Below are positions 50,601 to 63,500 of a stretch of DNA of 64,000 nucleotides, piece by piece. The notes below the pieces were generated by a model that was given only the letters and a program-made list of their open reading frames with translations, did no database searches and was not told the origin of the DNA. The stretch's first letter is position 1. Every line of letters begins with the position of its first letter. This DNA comes from Acanthochlamys bracteata (taxonomy: Eukaryota > Streptophyta > Magnoliopsida > Pandanales > Velloziaceae), in contig CM034130.1 in assembly GCA_019914995.1 (NCBI GenBank), forward strand, positions 8,990,001-9,054,000, in the 5' to 3' direction. A program made the position numbers and the translations under genes.

Positions 50601-51282
50601 TTAAATTAGCTTGGAGATGTCGTTTTGCTGCACCTACCTGAATGTAACGAATCTCTTATTTGCTAAGATTTTAGGATTTGGTTTCCTAACTGCTTAAATT
50701 GAGACATGTTAGAAGGCTACATTAGTGTGTGATATTCTTGTATGTTAACAGGGTGAGCGATTGAGGCAACAGATATTGGAGAAAGTTCAGGCTAGGCAAC
50801 TTCAGACCTTGGCTTCAGTGGAGGAGAAGATTCTTCAGAAGATTCGGGACAAAGAGGTAGAAGTGCAGAATATCAACCAGAAGAATGCCATACTCGAAGA
50901 ACAAATGAAGCAGCTCACTGTTGATGTTGCGGCATGGCAACATCGGGCCAAGTACAATGAGAACATGGTTACTGCCCTTAAATATAACCTCCAGCAATTG
51001 TATGCACAGAACAGAGACAACAACAAGGAAGGCTGTGGTGATAGTGAGGTAGATGACACAGCCTCGTGCTGCAATGGGGGCAGTATGAACTTCCAACTAT
51101 TAGATAAGGAGAACAGGGAGATGAAGGACCTCATGACTTGTAAGGTTTGCAGAGTGAATCAAGTATGCATGCTTCTCTTACCCTGCCGGCATGTGTGCCT
51201 TTGCAAGGATTGTGAGAGTAAGCTTAGTTTCTGCCCTCTGTGCCAGTCTTCCAAGTTGTTTGGTACCGAGATATATATGTAA
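47671..51282 (+). CDS. SBP1: RING-type E3 ubiquitin ligase, SBP1/BOI-related
   Basis: Four exons: 47671-47726, 47848-47921, 48437-48756 and 50752-51282. They sum to 981 nt, 326 residues, matching Arabidopsis SBP1 (S-ribonuclease binding protein 1, about 325 residues). The N-terminal half is disordered (SFPHHYQLDPHQ, QPVDVSTGLALSLQD). Then comes IEREIRRQDAEMDRFIKME and a long coiled coil (about 130-235, the BRR-type WAVY region) leading into WQHRAKYNENMV. The C-terminal C3HC4 RING (280-318) reads CKVCRVNQVCMLLLPCRH and then CKDC and CPLC. BOI-class ligases attach ubiquitin to targets such as stress or gibberellin regulators, and SBP1 binds S-RNases in self-incompatible species. Other BOI family members are possible, so the symbol is provisional. 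Intron 3 is 2.0 kb. Confidence 0.9.
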
Positions 51283-52488
51283 AAGGAAAAACTGAAACAT
51301 GTTGTAATGTTGTAATATTGCCTCGAGGGTTGTTGCAGACTCTCGCTCTATATTCTTCTCGTGGATGTTATCACTTGCCAATCGTTAAGACTGAAGGGAG
51401 TCTTTATGGATACTTTGATATCTAAACTATGTTATGTGCAATGAATGTGCCATTGAAGTGGAATGATGATTGCTAACAACTCAATTTGTGTAACCCTTCA
51501 TGAGACCTCTTTCTCTTCTCTATTGAGAATTGCGGTTTCTTTGTATTTCTCTTGTTTACTTCCAGTACGGTCAGTTCGCATAGTTGGAACTTCGGAATCG
51601 AAAGTGGAGAAGCCTTTGACTCCGTTGTCGTCTATTTTTTTTCCGCTTTCCTTTCTATTTGGTAACTGTTACTTGGCATAAGAAAATTTGCTTCTGTTCC
51701 ACAGAGAACCAGCAATGGACAATGGTCGATGCCGGCGCTTAACAGATAATCGCTGTATTTTGAAGATTTTGTGTCACAGAGGTGCAAGTGCCACCGAAAC
51801 CAAAGGGTTTTTTGTGCGGCTAGTTCAAACTTGCACAAGCTGGAAAGTTGCGACCTTTCCCTTTCCTCTCGCCATCGACACAGCTAGCTCACAACCTTTA
51901 TCTTCTTTATAAATAATTAACCCCACAAACGCACCCCCATCCTTGCTTTTCTGAATGATTCGTTTTCCTGAATTTATTTATCTCTCTTTATTGCTTATAA
52001 ATTTTTTAATTTTAATATTTCTTAATAAAATTTGATATACTAGTTTATAAATTTATTTAGAATATATAAAAATATTATATATTATGAGATTTTTTATTAT
52101 TTATTTTTATTATGTTAATAAAAATTAGATTTTACTTTAAAAATTCTAAAAATTTTGGTTAAAAATTTTTTTTTGGTTTAAAAAATTACAAAAACATTTT
52201 CAAATACAGTTTACCAAATTCGGAATACAACGAAAAACCAATAAAAAAGATTGTGCAGAAATGTTTTTTCTACTGCACTAAAATTCTATTTATATATAAG
52301 TTTACAAAGTCAATTTTGCAGCTGTCACATTCCTCTTTAGAACATTCTACAAGGGTACTTTCGGAACTCAACTATCAACCGTTTCTCTTTTTTTTTTCTT
52401 TTTTCTCTCACTCACAGCCTAGCCTCACCATTCTCTCTCTCGAGATAGTAGAAACGACAGGAAGAGAAGGAGACGGTCACGTGTGTGG
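51283..52488. other. Spacer and promoter of the EF-hand/TPR gene
   Basis: The 3' UTR of the SBP1-type gene comes first, then an AT-rich block (about 51990-52215) and a T/C-rich leader (TTTTTTTTCTTTTTTC near 52390). A G-box core CACGTG lies at 52478-52483, six bases before the ATG. No further gene was recognised. Confidence 0.55.
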
Positions 52489-54870
52489 ATGGCGTCGGCA
52501 CGTGCAGAGAAGGTTCGGCGGATCTTCGACAGGTTCGACATTAACGGCGATGGCGCACTCGACCGTGAAGAGATGGCTGCGTTAGTTGTCGCTGTTAATC
52601 CACGGGTCAAATTCAGCGACGATCAGATCAACGCTATTCTCGACGAAGTCTTCCGTACCTACGCAGATTTCATTTCTCCAACTAACGGCGGTTTAACGTT
52701 CGACGGACTCCTTCGTACTTACGATGACGGCGCCGGTGATGTTGACCGTGATTTCCAAGCTCTTAATCTCTCTCTCGAATCACCGCTGTCTGATAATTTG
52801 GTTAAACCTCCTTCTTCTCCTCCTCCGCCGCCTCCGCAATCCAGCGGTGTCAAAAACCCTCGGTCTTCTTCCGCCGCCACCTCTGATGTCGCCTTCGATT
52901 CGACGGTGCAGATTCTCGACGATTTCGAGATCTTGATCAAACGGCTCCGGTCGAAACAGCTTCAGAAGAACAATTTGGGTAACAATAATAACAATAACAA
53001 TAATTTTGATTCGTTTTCTGAGGCTGGGTGGTCGAGGGAGATGGAATCTTCGTCGTTGTCGCGGGTGCATTGGGACGAAACAACGCAGGATTATGCCAAT
53101 TTTGTTAGAGAGCTTGGAGGGTTGCGAGCGAGGGTTGATGGAGCACGCACGAGGGAAGAGGCTTTCGATGGGCACATGGCGCTCGGTCGTGGGCTTTACG
53201 AGCAAGGGCTGTTTAGGGAAGCGTTGGCTTCGTTCAAGAGGGCTTGTGAGCTCCAGCCGACAGATGTGCGACCACATTTCCGTACTGGTAATTCGCTTTA
53301 TGCGCTTGGACGACATGCAGAGGCTAAAGAAGAGTTTTTGCTTGCACTTGAGGCAGCGGAAGCTAGTGGGAATCAGTGGGCGCACCTTTTACCACAGATT
53401 CATGTTAATCTTGGGATAGCTATGGAAGCAGAAGGAATGGTTCTTGGAGCTTGCGAGCATTACCGTGAAGCCGCAATCCTTTCGACCAAACATTATCGTG
53501 CTTTGAAGCTGCTGGGCAGTGCCTTGTTTGGGGTAGGTGAGTACCGGGCAGCAGAGAAGGCTCTGGAAGAGGCTATTTTTCTAAAACCTGATTATGCAGA
53601 TGCACATTGTGATCTCGGTTCAGTTTTGCATGCAATGGGGGAGGATGAACGGGCAATACAAGAATTCCAGAAAGCGATAGACCTGAAGCCCGGGCATATT
53701 GATGCATTGTATAACCTCGGGGGTTTGTTTTTGGATTTGGGGCGGTTTCATAGAGCATCGGAGATGTATACTAGAGTTTTATCCGTGCGGCCAAATCACT
53801 GGCAGGCGCAACTCAACAAGGCAGTTGCTCTACTTGGTGCTAGGGAACATGAGGACGCCAAGAAGTCGCTTAAGGAAGCGCTGAAGATGACCAAGAGGGT
53901 CGAGGTCTATGATGCTATTGGCCATCTTAAGATGCTACAGAAAAAGAAGAAATCACAGAAGAGCGATGAAGAGGATGCGGGCTTTCTTGTTGTTGATTCA
54001 TCGAGATTTAAGAGGGTGGGTAGGAAGACCACTGTGCGGCAGGAGTTGGCCAGTGCGTTGGACATAAGGGCATTCCAGAGGGTCACAAGGTTGTATCGTT
54101 GTGATGTGGATTTCCTGAAGAAGGAAATGAGTGAGACTGATGTTCCTGTGTCATACTCTGGAGGGGGAATTCCTGAGAAGTCTATCCGAAAAGCTGCACT
54201 GGAAGTCATTTTGAGACGGATGCTTCGTTTTCTAAAGCCTGAGACTTTTCAAGGTGCAGTGAAAGTAATAAATGAGAGGATTCTTTCAGTTCTTGATGCT
54301 TCCGGTTCAGGCCGAGTTGATTTGGGTATGTTCTTTGGAATTCTTGCTCCGATTTGTTCAGGGCCACCAGATAAACGCAAAAGAGCAGCATTTGATGCCC
54401 TTTTATTGCGGCCTAATAGTGAAGGTGGAGAGCAAATTCGAAGACATGATGCTGTTACCTATATAAAACAGTTGCGTGCAATTTATATCCCTTCTCATGG
54501 CGTTAGTGACATGATGGAAGTGCATGGGCAATCAGATACCTCAGTGGTCTCATATAGTGAATTTCTTGAGATGTTTGATGATCGTGACTGGGGCTTTGGC
54601 ATCTTGGCTACACTGGTCAAGCTTGAAAATGGAGATCGAGTTCGCCATGGTCGACATACTTGTTCTATTTGCAGGTATCCGATCGTTGGTTCTAGATTTA
54701 AGGAGACGAAGCACAGGTTCAGTTTATGCAATCGCTGCTATAGTGAAGGGAAGGTGCCTACTGCTTACAAGCAGGATGAGTATCAATTTAAAGAATATGG
54801 AAGTGAATCAGAGGTCATTAAAGATAAATGCACTTGTTTTAACCGTAAGAGCTCAGGATATGAAACTTAA
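52489..54870 (+). CDS. Calcium-binding EF-hand / TPR protein with C-terminal zinc-finger-like motif
   Basis: Intronless gene. The ATG is at 52489-52491 (MASARAEKVRRIFDRF) and gives 793 residues; the frame is open further upstream only from a GTG. It resembles the Arabidopsis TPR proteins At1g05150 and At2g32450 (about 800 residues). One canonical EF-hand loop lies at residues 17-28 (DINGDGALDREE). A Pro-rich stretch and an Asn-run follow, then about six to seven TPR units (about 225-480; examples YEQGLFREALASFKRACELQ and PGHIDALYNLGGLFLDLGRF), a Lys-rich linker and a conserved region. The C-terminus has CSIC and CNRC pairs and later CTC, a ZZ-like zinc finger. TPR arrays bind partner proteins and the EF-hand implies calcium control. 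The precise function in plants is unknown. Confidence 0.93.
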   Translation: MASARAEKVRRIFDRFDINGDGALDREEMAALVVAVNPRVKFSDDQINAILDEVFRTYADFISPTNGGLTFDGLLRTYDDGAGDVDRDFQALNLSLESPLSDNLVKPPSSPPPPPPQSSGVKNPRSSSAATSDVAFDSTVQILDDFEILIKRLRSKQLQKNNLGNNNNNNNNFDSFSEAGWSREMESSSLSRVHWDETTQDYANFVRELGGLRARVDGARTREEAFDGHMALGRGLYEQGLFREALASFKRACELQPTDVRPHFRTGNSLYALGRHAEAKEEFLLALEAAEASGNQWAHLLPQIHVNLGIAMEAEGMVLGACEHYREAAILSTKHYRALKLLGSALFGVGEYRAAEKALEEAIFLKPDYADAHCDLGSVLHAMGEDERAIQEFQKAIDLKPGHIDALYNLGGLFLDLGRFHRASEMYTRVLSVRPNHWQAQLNKAVALLGAREHEDAKKSLKEALKMTKRVEVYDAIGHLKMLQKKKKSQKSDEEDAGFLVVDSSRFKRVGRKTTVRQELASALDIRAFQRVTRLYRCDVDFLKKEMSETDVPVSYSGGGIPEKSIRKAALEVILRRMLRFLKPETFQGAVKVINERILSVLDASGSGRVDLGMFFGILAPICSGPPDKRKRAAFDALLLRPNSEGGEQIRRHDAVTYIKQLRAIYIPSHGVSDMMEVHGQSDTSVVSYSEFLEMFDDRDWGFGILATLVKLENGDRVRHGRHTCSICRYPIVGSRFKETKHRFSLCNRCYSEGKVPTAYKQDEYQFKEYGSESEVIKDKCTCFNRKSSGYET

Positions 54871-57574
54871 GGTAGTAAATGTGTCTTATGAAGTGGTTGT
54901 GGATTTAATTATGTGCTTCATTTTGAATGTCGAACTTGTAATGAACTCATCAAGTCGTTACGCCATTGTCCTTGTAGCTACACATGTCTAGGTAAATAGT
55001 TTTCCCCCTTGTTTTCTCATTGCACAGATGCTGACCTAATCTTTGTTGTTGAGATGTGGCATGAAACCAGTGTTCTTCCCTTTATATTTCTTAGAATGTA
55101 TATTTTCGAACTCCACCACATGATATACACATTTCGCAGCTGCTCCTAATAGTTTCAAAGTTAATTTCGGACTAGGGGTATAATGATTAAGCTGGAATTA
55201 GCTTTAGATGGTGATGACCTATGGGTGCCCAGAGAAGAACTCGACTGCAATTAAGCTAAGTATTTTGTTTGGAGTACAGGACCAGAACTACTCACAGAGA
55301 TTTTGGTGGCTAGGTACGTTCAGATATGTAGGCCAATATTTCAAAGCAATGAGAAGAATTCATCATATGCTCTAGAAAGAGATCATCTTTGGTGTCAAAA
55401 GTTCCATCTTTTGAGTGGTTGTAGTTCCTAAATTTTGTAAAGCTGCTCCTAACATGCTTTTAATTCATTTGGGTTGAATAGCAAATTTCTTGATAACCGT
55501 TAGGTGACTACTAGTAGGGACTTATGTAAGAATCTCTAGTTTGGTAGTTACAAATAAGTTGGTAGGCTTTTAGCATCTACTACTTAGTACTTCAGGAATG
55601 ATTGTAGCTACTTATGTTCAATCCATGAATACAAATTATACAATGGCCCTAGTTTAGAAAGAAGTTACAAATTACACGTTCTGATTAATGAGTTACAGTT
55701 TGGATTGATGCAAGATATATAACTATGACTGGAAACCCTGACAGATGTTAGTTGCTACTTTTAAAGGTCATTATATTTTTCATGTTGCTATTTCAGAGTT
55801 ATCATCTCTGTACTTGTGAATCCTACTTTTTCCTTTTTTTCGTATATTCTATATAGTAAGGAGGAAATAAAGCACGAGATGGTAACTCAAAAAGGGAGGA
55901 ATGAAAGCACGAGCTTTGTTCTACGTCTATACTATTAAACTGGAAGCAGTTGCCTGAATGAAGTGACATTAATTGCAAGTCATATTACCTTTCTTTCCCC
56001 TTTTGTTCTACTCTTAAGGCCTTTTTGCATCTTTTTACTGAAAGCATTGCTAACACTATTAAAGGAAATTGTCTGTGAAGAAACGAGAACAGGTAGCTCA
56101 TCCTACAAAAGAAGAAAGCTTGGGCTGTCCTGCAGATAAAGTAGCAGGAGAACAGGTAGCTCATCCTACTCTTAAGTTTTGAAGTGAAGTTGGATTGATG
56201 GAGAATATGGGTCTGCTGTGAGTGAATTTTTCCTCCCTTGACCACTTGCGCCCTTCCATTTGTGACATATGTGAATTGTGGTTTGAGTTGTTCCTGAATA
56301 AGGGTTAATTTGTAAGTTGGTCTGAAGAAAAAATTTGTTGTACGTCATAAATTGAGCTATTCTTGAACAGATAATTACTGCTCTTCTCATGTGAGTTTTT
56401 TTGAAAATTTACTTCTATCTGGATTTCAGAAATTTCTGCTGCTACATGTGTGATATTTTCTGGCAATGCCAGTATAATGGTTACTAGTATTAACTGTATG
56501 ATTTCTGATATCTTTGATCTTCTTCTATTTTAAAATATTTTTAAAATGTATTTTATTTTTAATAAATTATATAAATATTATTTAAAATATAAATTAAATT
56601 GAAATTAAAAGTATTTGAAAAGTAATCTTAAACATCACCTAAATCCAACAAATTATAATATTTGTCCGAGCTTTTTAGGTTGCGTTTGACTAGTCTCTTA
56701 AGAAAAATAATTTTTTATTTTTTATTCATACTTTTTAATATAACTTTATATTCATCTAAAAAATTTATTTAAAACTTAAAATTATACAAAATAAGAATTT
56801 TTTATTATTTATTTTATTAATTTTTATAAAACATAGAATTTATTTTTTAAAATGAATAAAAATATCATGCGTTAACTGTTTCACAAAATTCTATTTTAAA
56901 AATATCATGCGTTAACTGGTATGGGACTTAATGTTTTAAAAAAATTTTAATTTAGGAAGGAAAAGAGTTGCACGGATTGTAGAAACTTTTACCCTTTTTT
57001 AGTGGTGGACTTCTGTGTTCTCATGAGTTGGACCAAACACCTTAACTCATTTCCTCTTCCATTCTCTGTGCGACCTAAAGTTATTATTAATTAAATCCAC
57101 TCGAACTCGAACGGCGTCGAACGCAGGAACAATCAGCCGTCGATATCTGCCGCCGAACGAGGAGAAATCAAATCGCGCTACGCGCGAGTGAGCGAGCGAG
57201 GTAAGAGCGAGCGTGTATGTATGCGTATCTATGTGTGTAATAAAATCAATCACAGATCAAATTTCCTTGTGTTTCTTCTTCTTCGGCATTTCTAAGAACG
57301 CCTAATGGGTGGGTTAAGATCTTTAGAATTACCATTGATTCTATTAATGCGCCCGGTATTAGCAATTACTATGTTAACAGCTATGGTAAATAAGAGAAGC
57401 TTGCTGTGGTTATATTATAGGGCGAGTAGAGAGCGAGCGAGTGAGATTGAGAGAAGAGAAGAGAAGAGGAGAGAGAATTGTTTGGTTTGAGAGAAGAGAA
57501 AGGAGCGAAAGAGTGGTGTGTGAGAGAACAGGATTGCTTCCTTTTTCTCAATTCGAATATCATCTTCTGCACCC
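54871..57574. other. Intergenic region upstream of the RRM gene
   Basis: It holds the 3' UTR of the EF-hand/TPR gene, ordinary sequence to about 56500, and AT-rich blocks at 56520-56650 and 56690-56900. A 22-bp direct repeat (GAGAACAGGTAGCTCATC and following bases) lies at 56085-56106 and 56148-56169. A 21-bp repeat (AAAATATCATGCGTTAACTG and flank) lies near 56858 and 56898. A GA-rich leader (about 57420-57520, GAGAGAAGAGAAGAG) precedes the RRM gene. No gene was recognised. Confidence 0.5.
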
Positions 57575-60500
57575 ATGGCGACCAAGCTTGTGGTGAGTAT
57601 CTGTTTGAATTGCGTCGTTTCTGTTGTTTAATTTAAGTAGTGGGTTTTGAATTTTATGAAAATTTGGATTGCATGGTTTTAGGTACTTGGCATCCCCTGG
57701 GATATCGAATCTGGTGGCCTAAGAGAGTACATGAGGAAGTTTGGTGAATTGGAGGACTGCATTGTCATGAAGGTTGGTGTTTTCTTGTTCCTTCTTTTGA
57801 TCCTCTAAAACTTACTAAAAATGTGAACCTTTGGTTTATTTTATCTGCATGAAGGAGAATCATCCCTTGGTGGGTGCTACCCCGTTAGTCTTTCTTGCTT
57901 AGATCAAGCTTGAAGATCTAGCATGCAAGACAAGTCAAATTTGATTTTTTCTTGTAGTTTTGTGTTAAACTTTATTTTTAAATTCATATCAAAAGAACTT
58001 CTTCAACTGTTGAGCTTTAGATCAGCTTGGATTTCTTTACTTTCGCGTCGAGTCTACAAGGGTGGTTGCATTTATAAATTAATTCAGTTAGTTGGAAGGA
58101 TGCAGGAAGATATTCTGCTTTTTCCTTTAACTTTTTTTTTAAAATATTTAAATGTTCCATTTGGTTAGTTGGAAGGATGCAGGAAGAGCAATCTGGGTTG
58201 GTACCAATACTTGTTAGTACTTTCTTCTGTAATCATGCTAGTTCCTTTCATTTAATTTGAATTCAATAGCCATTCTCATTGTCAATAGAAGGTGATGCTG
58301 TTAAGCACTAGTGGTTGAGAAGGGGGAGTCAGTGACTAGGTACAAGATTAAGTTTCTAACTGAGGGACGTTATGCCTTAACATTCTTGCGTATAAAAAGA
58401 GAAATATGCAAATCTATATTTATATTTCTGATACTTGTGATTCTTATTTATCTCAGGAAAGGTCGAGTGGTCGATCACGAGGGTTTGGATATGTCACTTT
58501 TGTTTCTGCAGATGATGCTAAGGTAAACATAATGTGCCCTACTGTGTGTCAGAAACTATATGTAAGCATTGTATGTGTAGATGGTATTTGTATACTGTAG
58601 TTCATGTAACTGAGTCTCAGCTGCTAAACTTTCATGTTGCATGTCCCTGGTATGAAAGATATTACATAGGATGTAGAATTTCTTGGTTTGTAGGTGATTT
58701 ATTGTGTTTGTGTTGGACATTGAATTTTGTGAACGTGATAAAAAAAGCTTGATCATGATCTGTCATGATGCTTCCAATTAAGTCCTTTCTTGTTGCTTTT
58801 CCTTTCTCTTTAACTGTAGCTGAGCAAACAAATGGACACAATGCATGGCATCCATTGTAAATAAAATGTTCTGAACTGTGCTTATTTTAAGATTCAAATT
58901 GCTTATAGGGATGAGCGTGATACTGAGAAAATACAAGAAGTTAAGAACTATAATCCTGAATTTTCATCTGGAAGTTCCAAATGCATACTGCCTTAGTTTT
59001 CTGAAACTATCTAGAATCAAAACGATAGTGCACGCAGTTTGATGATCCTTAGGTGCACTAATATGCAACAAGCTTGGTGATGAAGCTCTTCTCTAAAGCT
59101 TGTTCAGGCAATTAAAACTTTATGTTAGTGACTCTTGTTTCAATGCTAATTTTGTTAATCAGTGGACATAACACATACACCTTTCATATATTTCAGCATG
59201 CAATTTGGCCTTTTGGCTTTTTGCAACCCATTTTAAGGAATTCATGCTCATTACATTATCTTTTCCTATAAAATTGTTATATGGCATTATTTTCTTGTTG
59301 GCAATGTAAGGCTATATTCTTTGTATTTCATGTAATTAATTCCTTCTGGAGCTACTCAATTAGAAGCCCCAAACTTTAGAAATCTTTGAAGCTGGAGATT
59401 ATTGAATGGAATATATGCTCATGTTCCCTGATAGACTCATGCTTTACTTATCAAGGATTGTCTCGTTATCTGGGTAAAGGTTTATAGGTTAATTGCAGCT
59501 AGCATGATTTTGGATAACAAGCTTTCCCAACGTGCATTCTGTGCTTGCTTATTTTTTGTATATGTGTGACAATTTTTGGGAGGATTTCTACTGTTACTGT
59601 TGCTCTAGGATTAAGGACACATTCCTTTATTGTCAATGTCCCCAAAGATGATATTGAATATATGATTAGATAGTATTTGGTAGGATGTTCTATAAGATGC
59701 TACATCAACTTTTTGGCCATTGTTTCTTGCAGTTATAATATGTGAACAAATAATCGTTATGTTTCTGGATGTCTTCACATTTTTAAAACTTACTCTGCCT
59801 TGGTTCTGTCCAGAAAGCACTTGAGAGTGAGCATACTCTGGGGAATAGAAGTCTTGAAGTGAAGATTGCGACACCTAGGGTAATTTTGAAAGAGTTCCCT
59901 ATTTCATTCCTTGAATTTGTGATATAAATTTACAGCATTTCTTTTGGGGGGGCAAGTTCTTGGTTCTGTGGCTGAATCTGATTCTTGAATAATTTTGGTT
60001 TTAATTGCAGGAAGAAATGAAAGGACCCGCAAAAAAAGCTACTCGAATATTTGTAGCTAGGATACCACATTCTGTTACTGAATCTGTGTTCAGGGAGTAT
60101 GTATTACCTGATTAGTAATTAACACTTCACTTGTTTTTGCTTGTTGATTTTCCATGCCAAGGAGTATACTTAGCCTCTTTGAGAACTTTTGCTGCAGATA
60201 TTTCGAGACATATGGCGAGATAACAGATTTGTACATGCCGAAGGTGTGAGCATGAGTAATTAGTATATATCTTCCACATGCATACTTCCACTTGTGCACG
60301 GCTGTGCATGTGGCTTTTCAATCCATGTGGTTATGGTGGTTTAATGTGTTGCATGTTTGGTCATGATCATGCAAGAAAAGGGTTGTTGAGAGGCATAGTT
60401 TTGGTTAGCTTCCTTTTACCTTTAATTGTGAACAAAATTATGGCTGCCTCTTTGTGGACATCTTTTAATTTCACTAGCCATCTTCAAGAACTCATACCGT

Positions 60501-63500
60501 AGAGGTGTATCTCATCCCATCCTTACTGTAGACGAAAAAAGGTGAACTCGAAGAGCATTTATGGAAGTACGATAGTATTACTCTTCAATTTTGTTTAAAT
60601 GTTACCTATACCTAAGTACCTTAATATAGGGGAAACATATGAGGAAGGCAACTGTAGTCTAACTTAATCATTATGGATTTGCGAAGGTCTGTGAATTGTT
60701 AATACATCAAAATCACTTGTAATATTTGTAGAATTATGATCATATTTTACTACAATTGTCTTTGAATGATTTCTATATGAAAGCTGAGATGCTAGCTTGA
60801 GTTTGTATTGTTGAAAGTATATGTTCTGAATGTATGTTCACAAGCTCATTTCTAGAGACCTTAGGTACACTATTTTCTGATGAATATTCAATGTTGATGT
60901 TATTTATATGCTTGTAGGACCAAGGCTCAAAAGGACATCGTGGAATTGGTTTTATAACTTTTGCGAGTGCAGGTAAGTTCCTTTTCTTTCTTTTTCCCCC
61001 TTTCTGGAAATGAGATAGTTTCTAGATGCTTTATTTTTTATGCATGTTTTTAGCTCTATATCAACTCCTTTGCATATTCTTTTGTTTCCAACCAGATTCA
61101 GTGGATTCCTTGATGAGAGACTCTCACGAGTTAGGTGGTTCCAATCTTGTTGTTGATCGTGCAACTCCAAAGGTAGTGTGAATAAAGAATCAATTCTTGT
61201 TTCATATGGCTAAGGAGATCCTATATGTTTTATGCCCTGTTTGGTTCCTTGAGAATTTTGAAAATTTACTATAACAGATCCTAGAAGATCTTGTGATCCA
61301 GTTTCTATGAATTCATCTGGTATATGATACTTGCAAGATGAAAAATGGAAACTTCTTATTTTGTGTTTGTGTAATACAACCACCACGGAAACCTCTATCA
61401 ATGCCAGTTGCCGCCATAAACTCTGGCTCATTACCTTTCCGCTGTTGCTACCACTAGATCCGCTACTGCCATCATCTCTGTTCTTTCCGTTGTCGCCCAT
61501 CACTATCACCAATACCTGCCTGGATAACAACTCCATCCAGAGGCATCGGCAATCAAATCTACCATGAGTTGGATATTTGACTCAGTTTCTGGCTTGCTGC
61601 TAGTCTACTGCTACTACTGAGATTCTGTTCCACCACCTCCACGTTCTCCAGTCACTGGCCGTACAACTAGCATTGCCACCTTCTGCTTGCACCACTACCT
61701 GTCGCCACCTTGCTAGCCTTCCGATCAACCATGATCATGATTCTTTGATAACTACCACTGTCAATACCTGAGCAATGTGAATGCAGCAAAAATGCTAGAT
61801 GGTGACGGAGGGGATCACTAACAAAATGGCAAGAATGATGATGGTCAACAAGAAAGATGGTGATTGAGGAGGAAGTCGCAGTGGTGGTTTTTGGAACACA
61901 GGAGGACGAAAGATGGAAAAGACAGAACAACTTAAACATAAACATGGTGCCTTCAGGAAAACTCATGATCCTCATTTTCCCTCTTTTTCTTTGAGCGAAA
62001 CAAAGTTCTCAAACTTCCTCTCTAGTATTTTACATACTTTTTAACTTTTCTGCCAACTAAATGCTCAGAAAATCTGACTTTTCTGGAATTCAAGCCGGTT
62101 TTATGATAGACCAAACAAGGCCCTTGAGTAATATGTTATTTTACTTTCCAGTTTTCTGCAAGTTTCATGAACTTTTCTGCGAATAATACATTTTTAAAAT
62201 TTTGGAAATCAGGAAGAGGAAGCACGGTATGCACCAAGAGTAGCACCAGGTGGGTATGGTGCATATAATGCCTACATTACAGCAGCAACTCGGTATGCTG
62301 CACTAGGTGCTCCAACTCTATATGATCACCCTGGTCCAGCTTATGGGCGTGAGTTTTTATCTTTTGTTTTCTCAATGTTGAGACTTATTGCATATCTTCT
62401 GAAAATATGTTCTTCATATTGTTCAGGAGGAATTTTTGAGCCTCCACGAGGAATGGGCAAGAAGATATTTATCGGCAGACTTCCCCAGGAGGCTGGGGTT
62501 GATGATCTGCGGCAGTACTTTGGGAGGTTTGGCCGTATTGTAGATGTTTACGTTCCAAAGGTAAACATTATACTTTCAGCTTCTTAAATATCTTAAATAT
62601 CTTGAAGGTAAACAGGAGTTCGCCAATGCCTTGAAGGGAATCAGCTTTACTGTTGCTCTTACTGATACTTCCGTCAAATACAGGATCCAAAGAGAACGGG
62701 GCACCGCGGTTTTGGTTTTGTAACATTTGCTGAGGATGGGGTAGCTGATCGTGTGGCACGCAGAACACATGAAATTTTAGGACATGAGGTACGTGCATTC
62801 GTTGTTGCTATTGGTTGTCTTCAAATGTTGTGTTTTCATATGCCAATTGTATGTGGTTTGGATTGTTCATTACAAAGAGAGTGGCATAACTTGTTCAGTT
62901 TACAGTATTGTAATTTTTATGTTAATTTGTCATTACTTTTTTACTAGATTTGTTTGATTATCGCATTCTTAAGGTAAGATGCATTTATTTGACCTTAATA
63001 GACATGTTTTCTTAGGATATGTTGGTCTTTACACAAATATTAAAAATTTAGTAACTTCTTTGAGTGAACTGGAAGAGAATTTATATATTGCTGTTGCTAT
63101 AAATTTGTGTATACATTTTTTGAATTCAGGGCACTATTATGAATAAGTAGCCTGCATTAGCAGGGAAGGCTGCATGCACTTGATCAAAAGTATTTAAAAG
63201 ATGTAGAATCAACTTATGTTCTGAGCATCTAATGAACTTGAAATCCTTGGACCGGATATACATTTCATAAGTATATGTAAGAGGAAGTAGCCAGGTAAAA
63301 CCATTTAGCTCTGTTTGGTTTGAGAGAATTGTGGGAAAAGAAAACCCTTTCTCTCTATATTCTTATTTGGTTGGAGATAGAAATTGGAGGAGAAAAGAAA
63401 GGATTCCCTCTCCTGTGCATGCTATTAGGATTTTCTTTCAGGAAAGAGTGCAAGTGAGAGAAACCCTCATTTACTTTCTTTTATTTTCGGTTCTTTTTCA

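Noticed and set aside
52780-53385. 201-codon minus-strand ORF
   Set aside because: Exact antisense shadow of the EF-hand/TPR coding region, Arg- and Ser-rich as expected from the complement of a biased frame.
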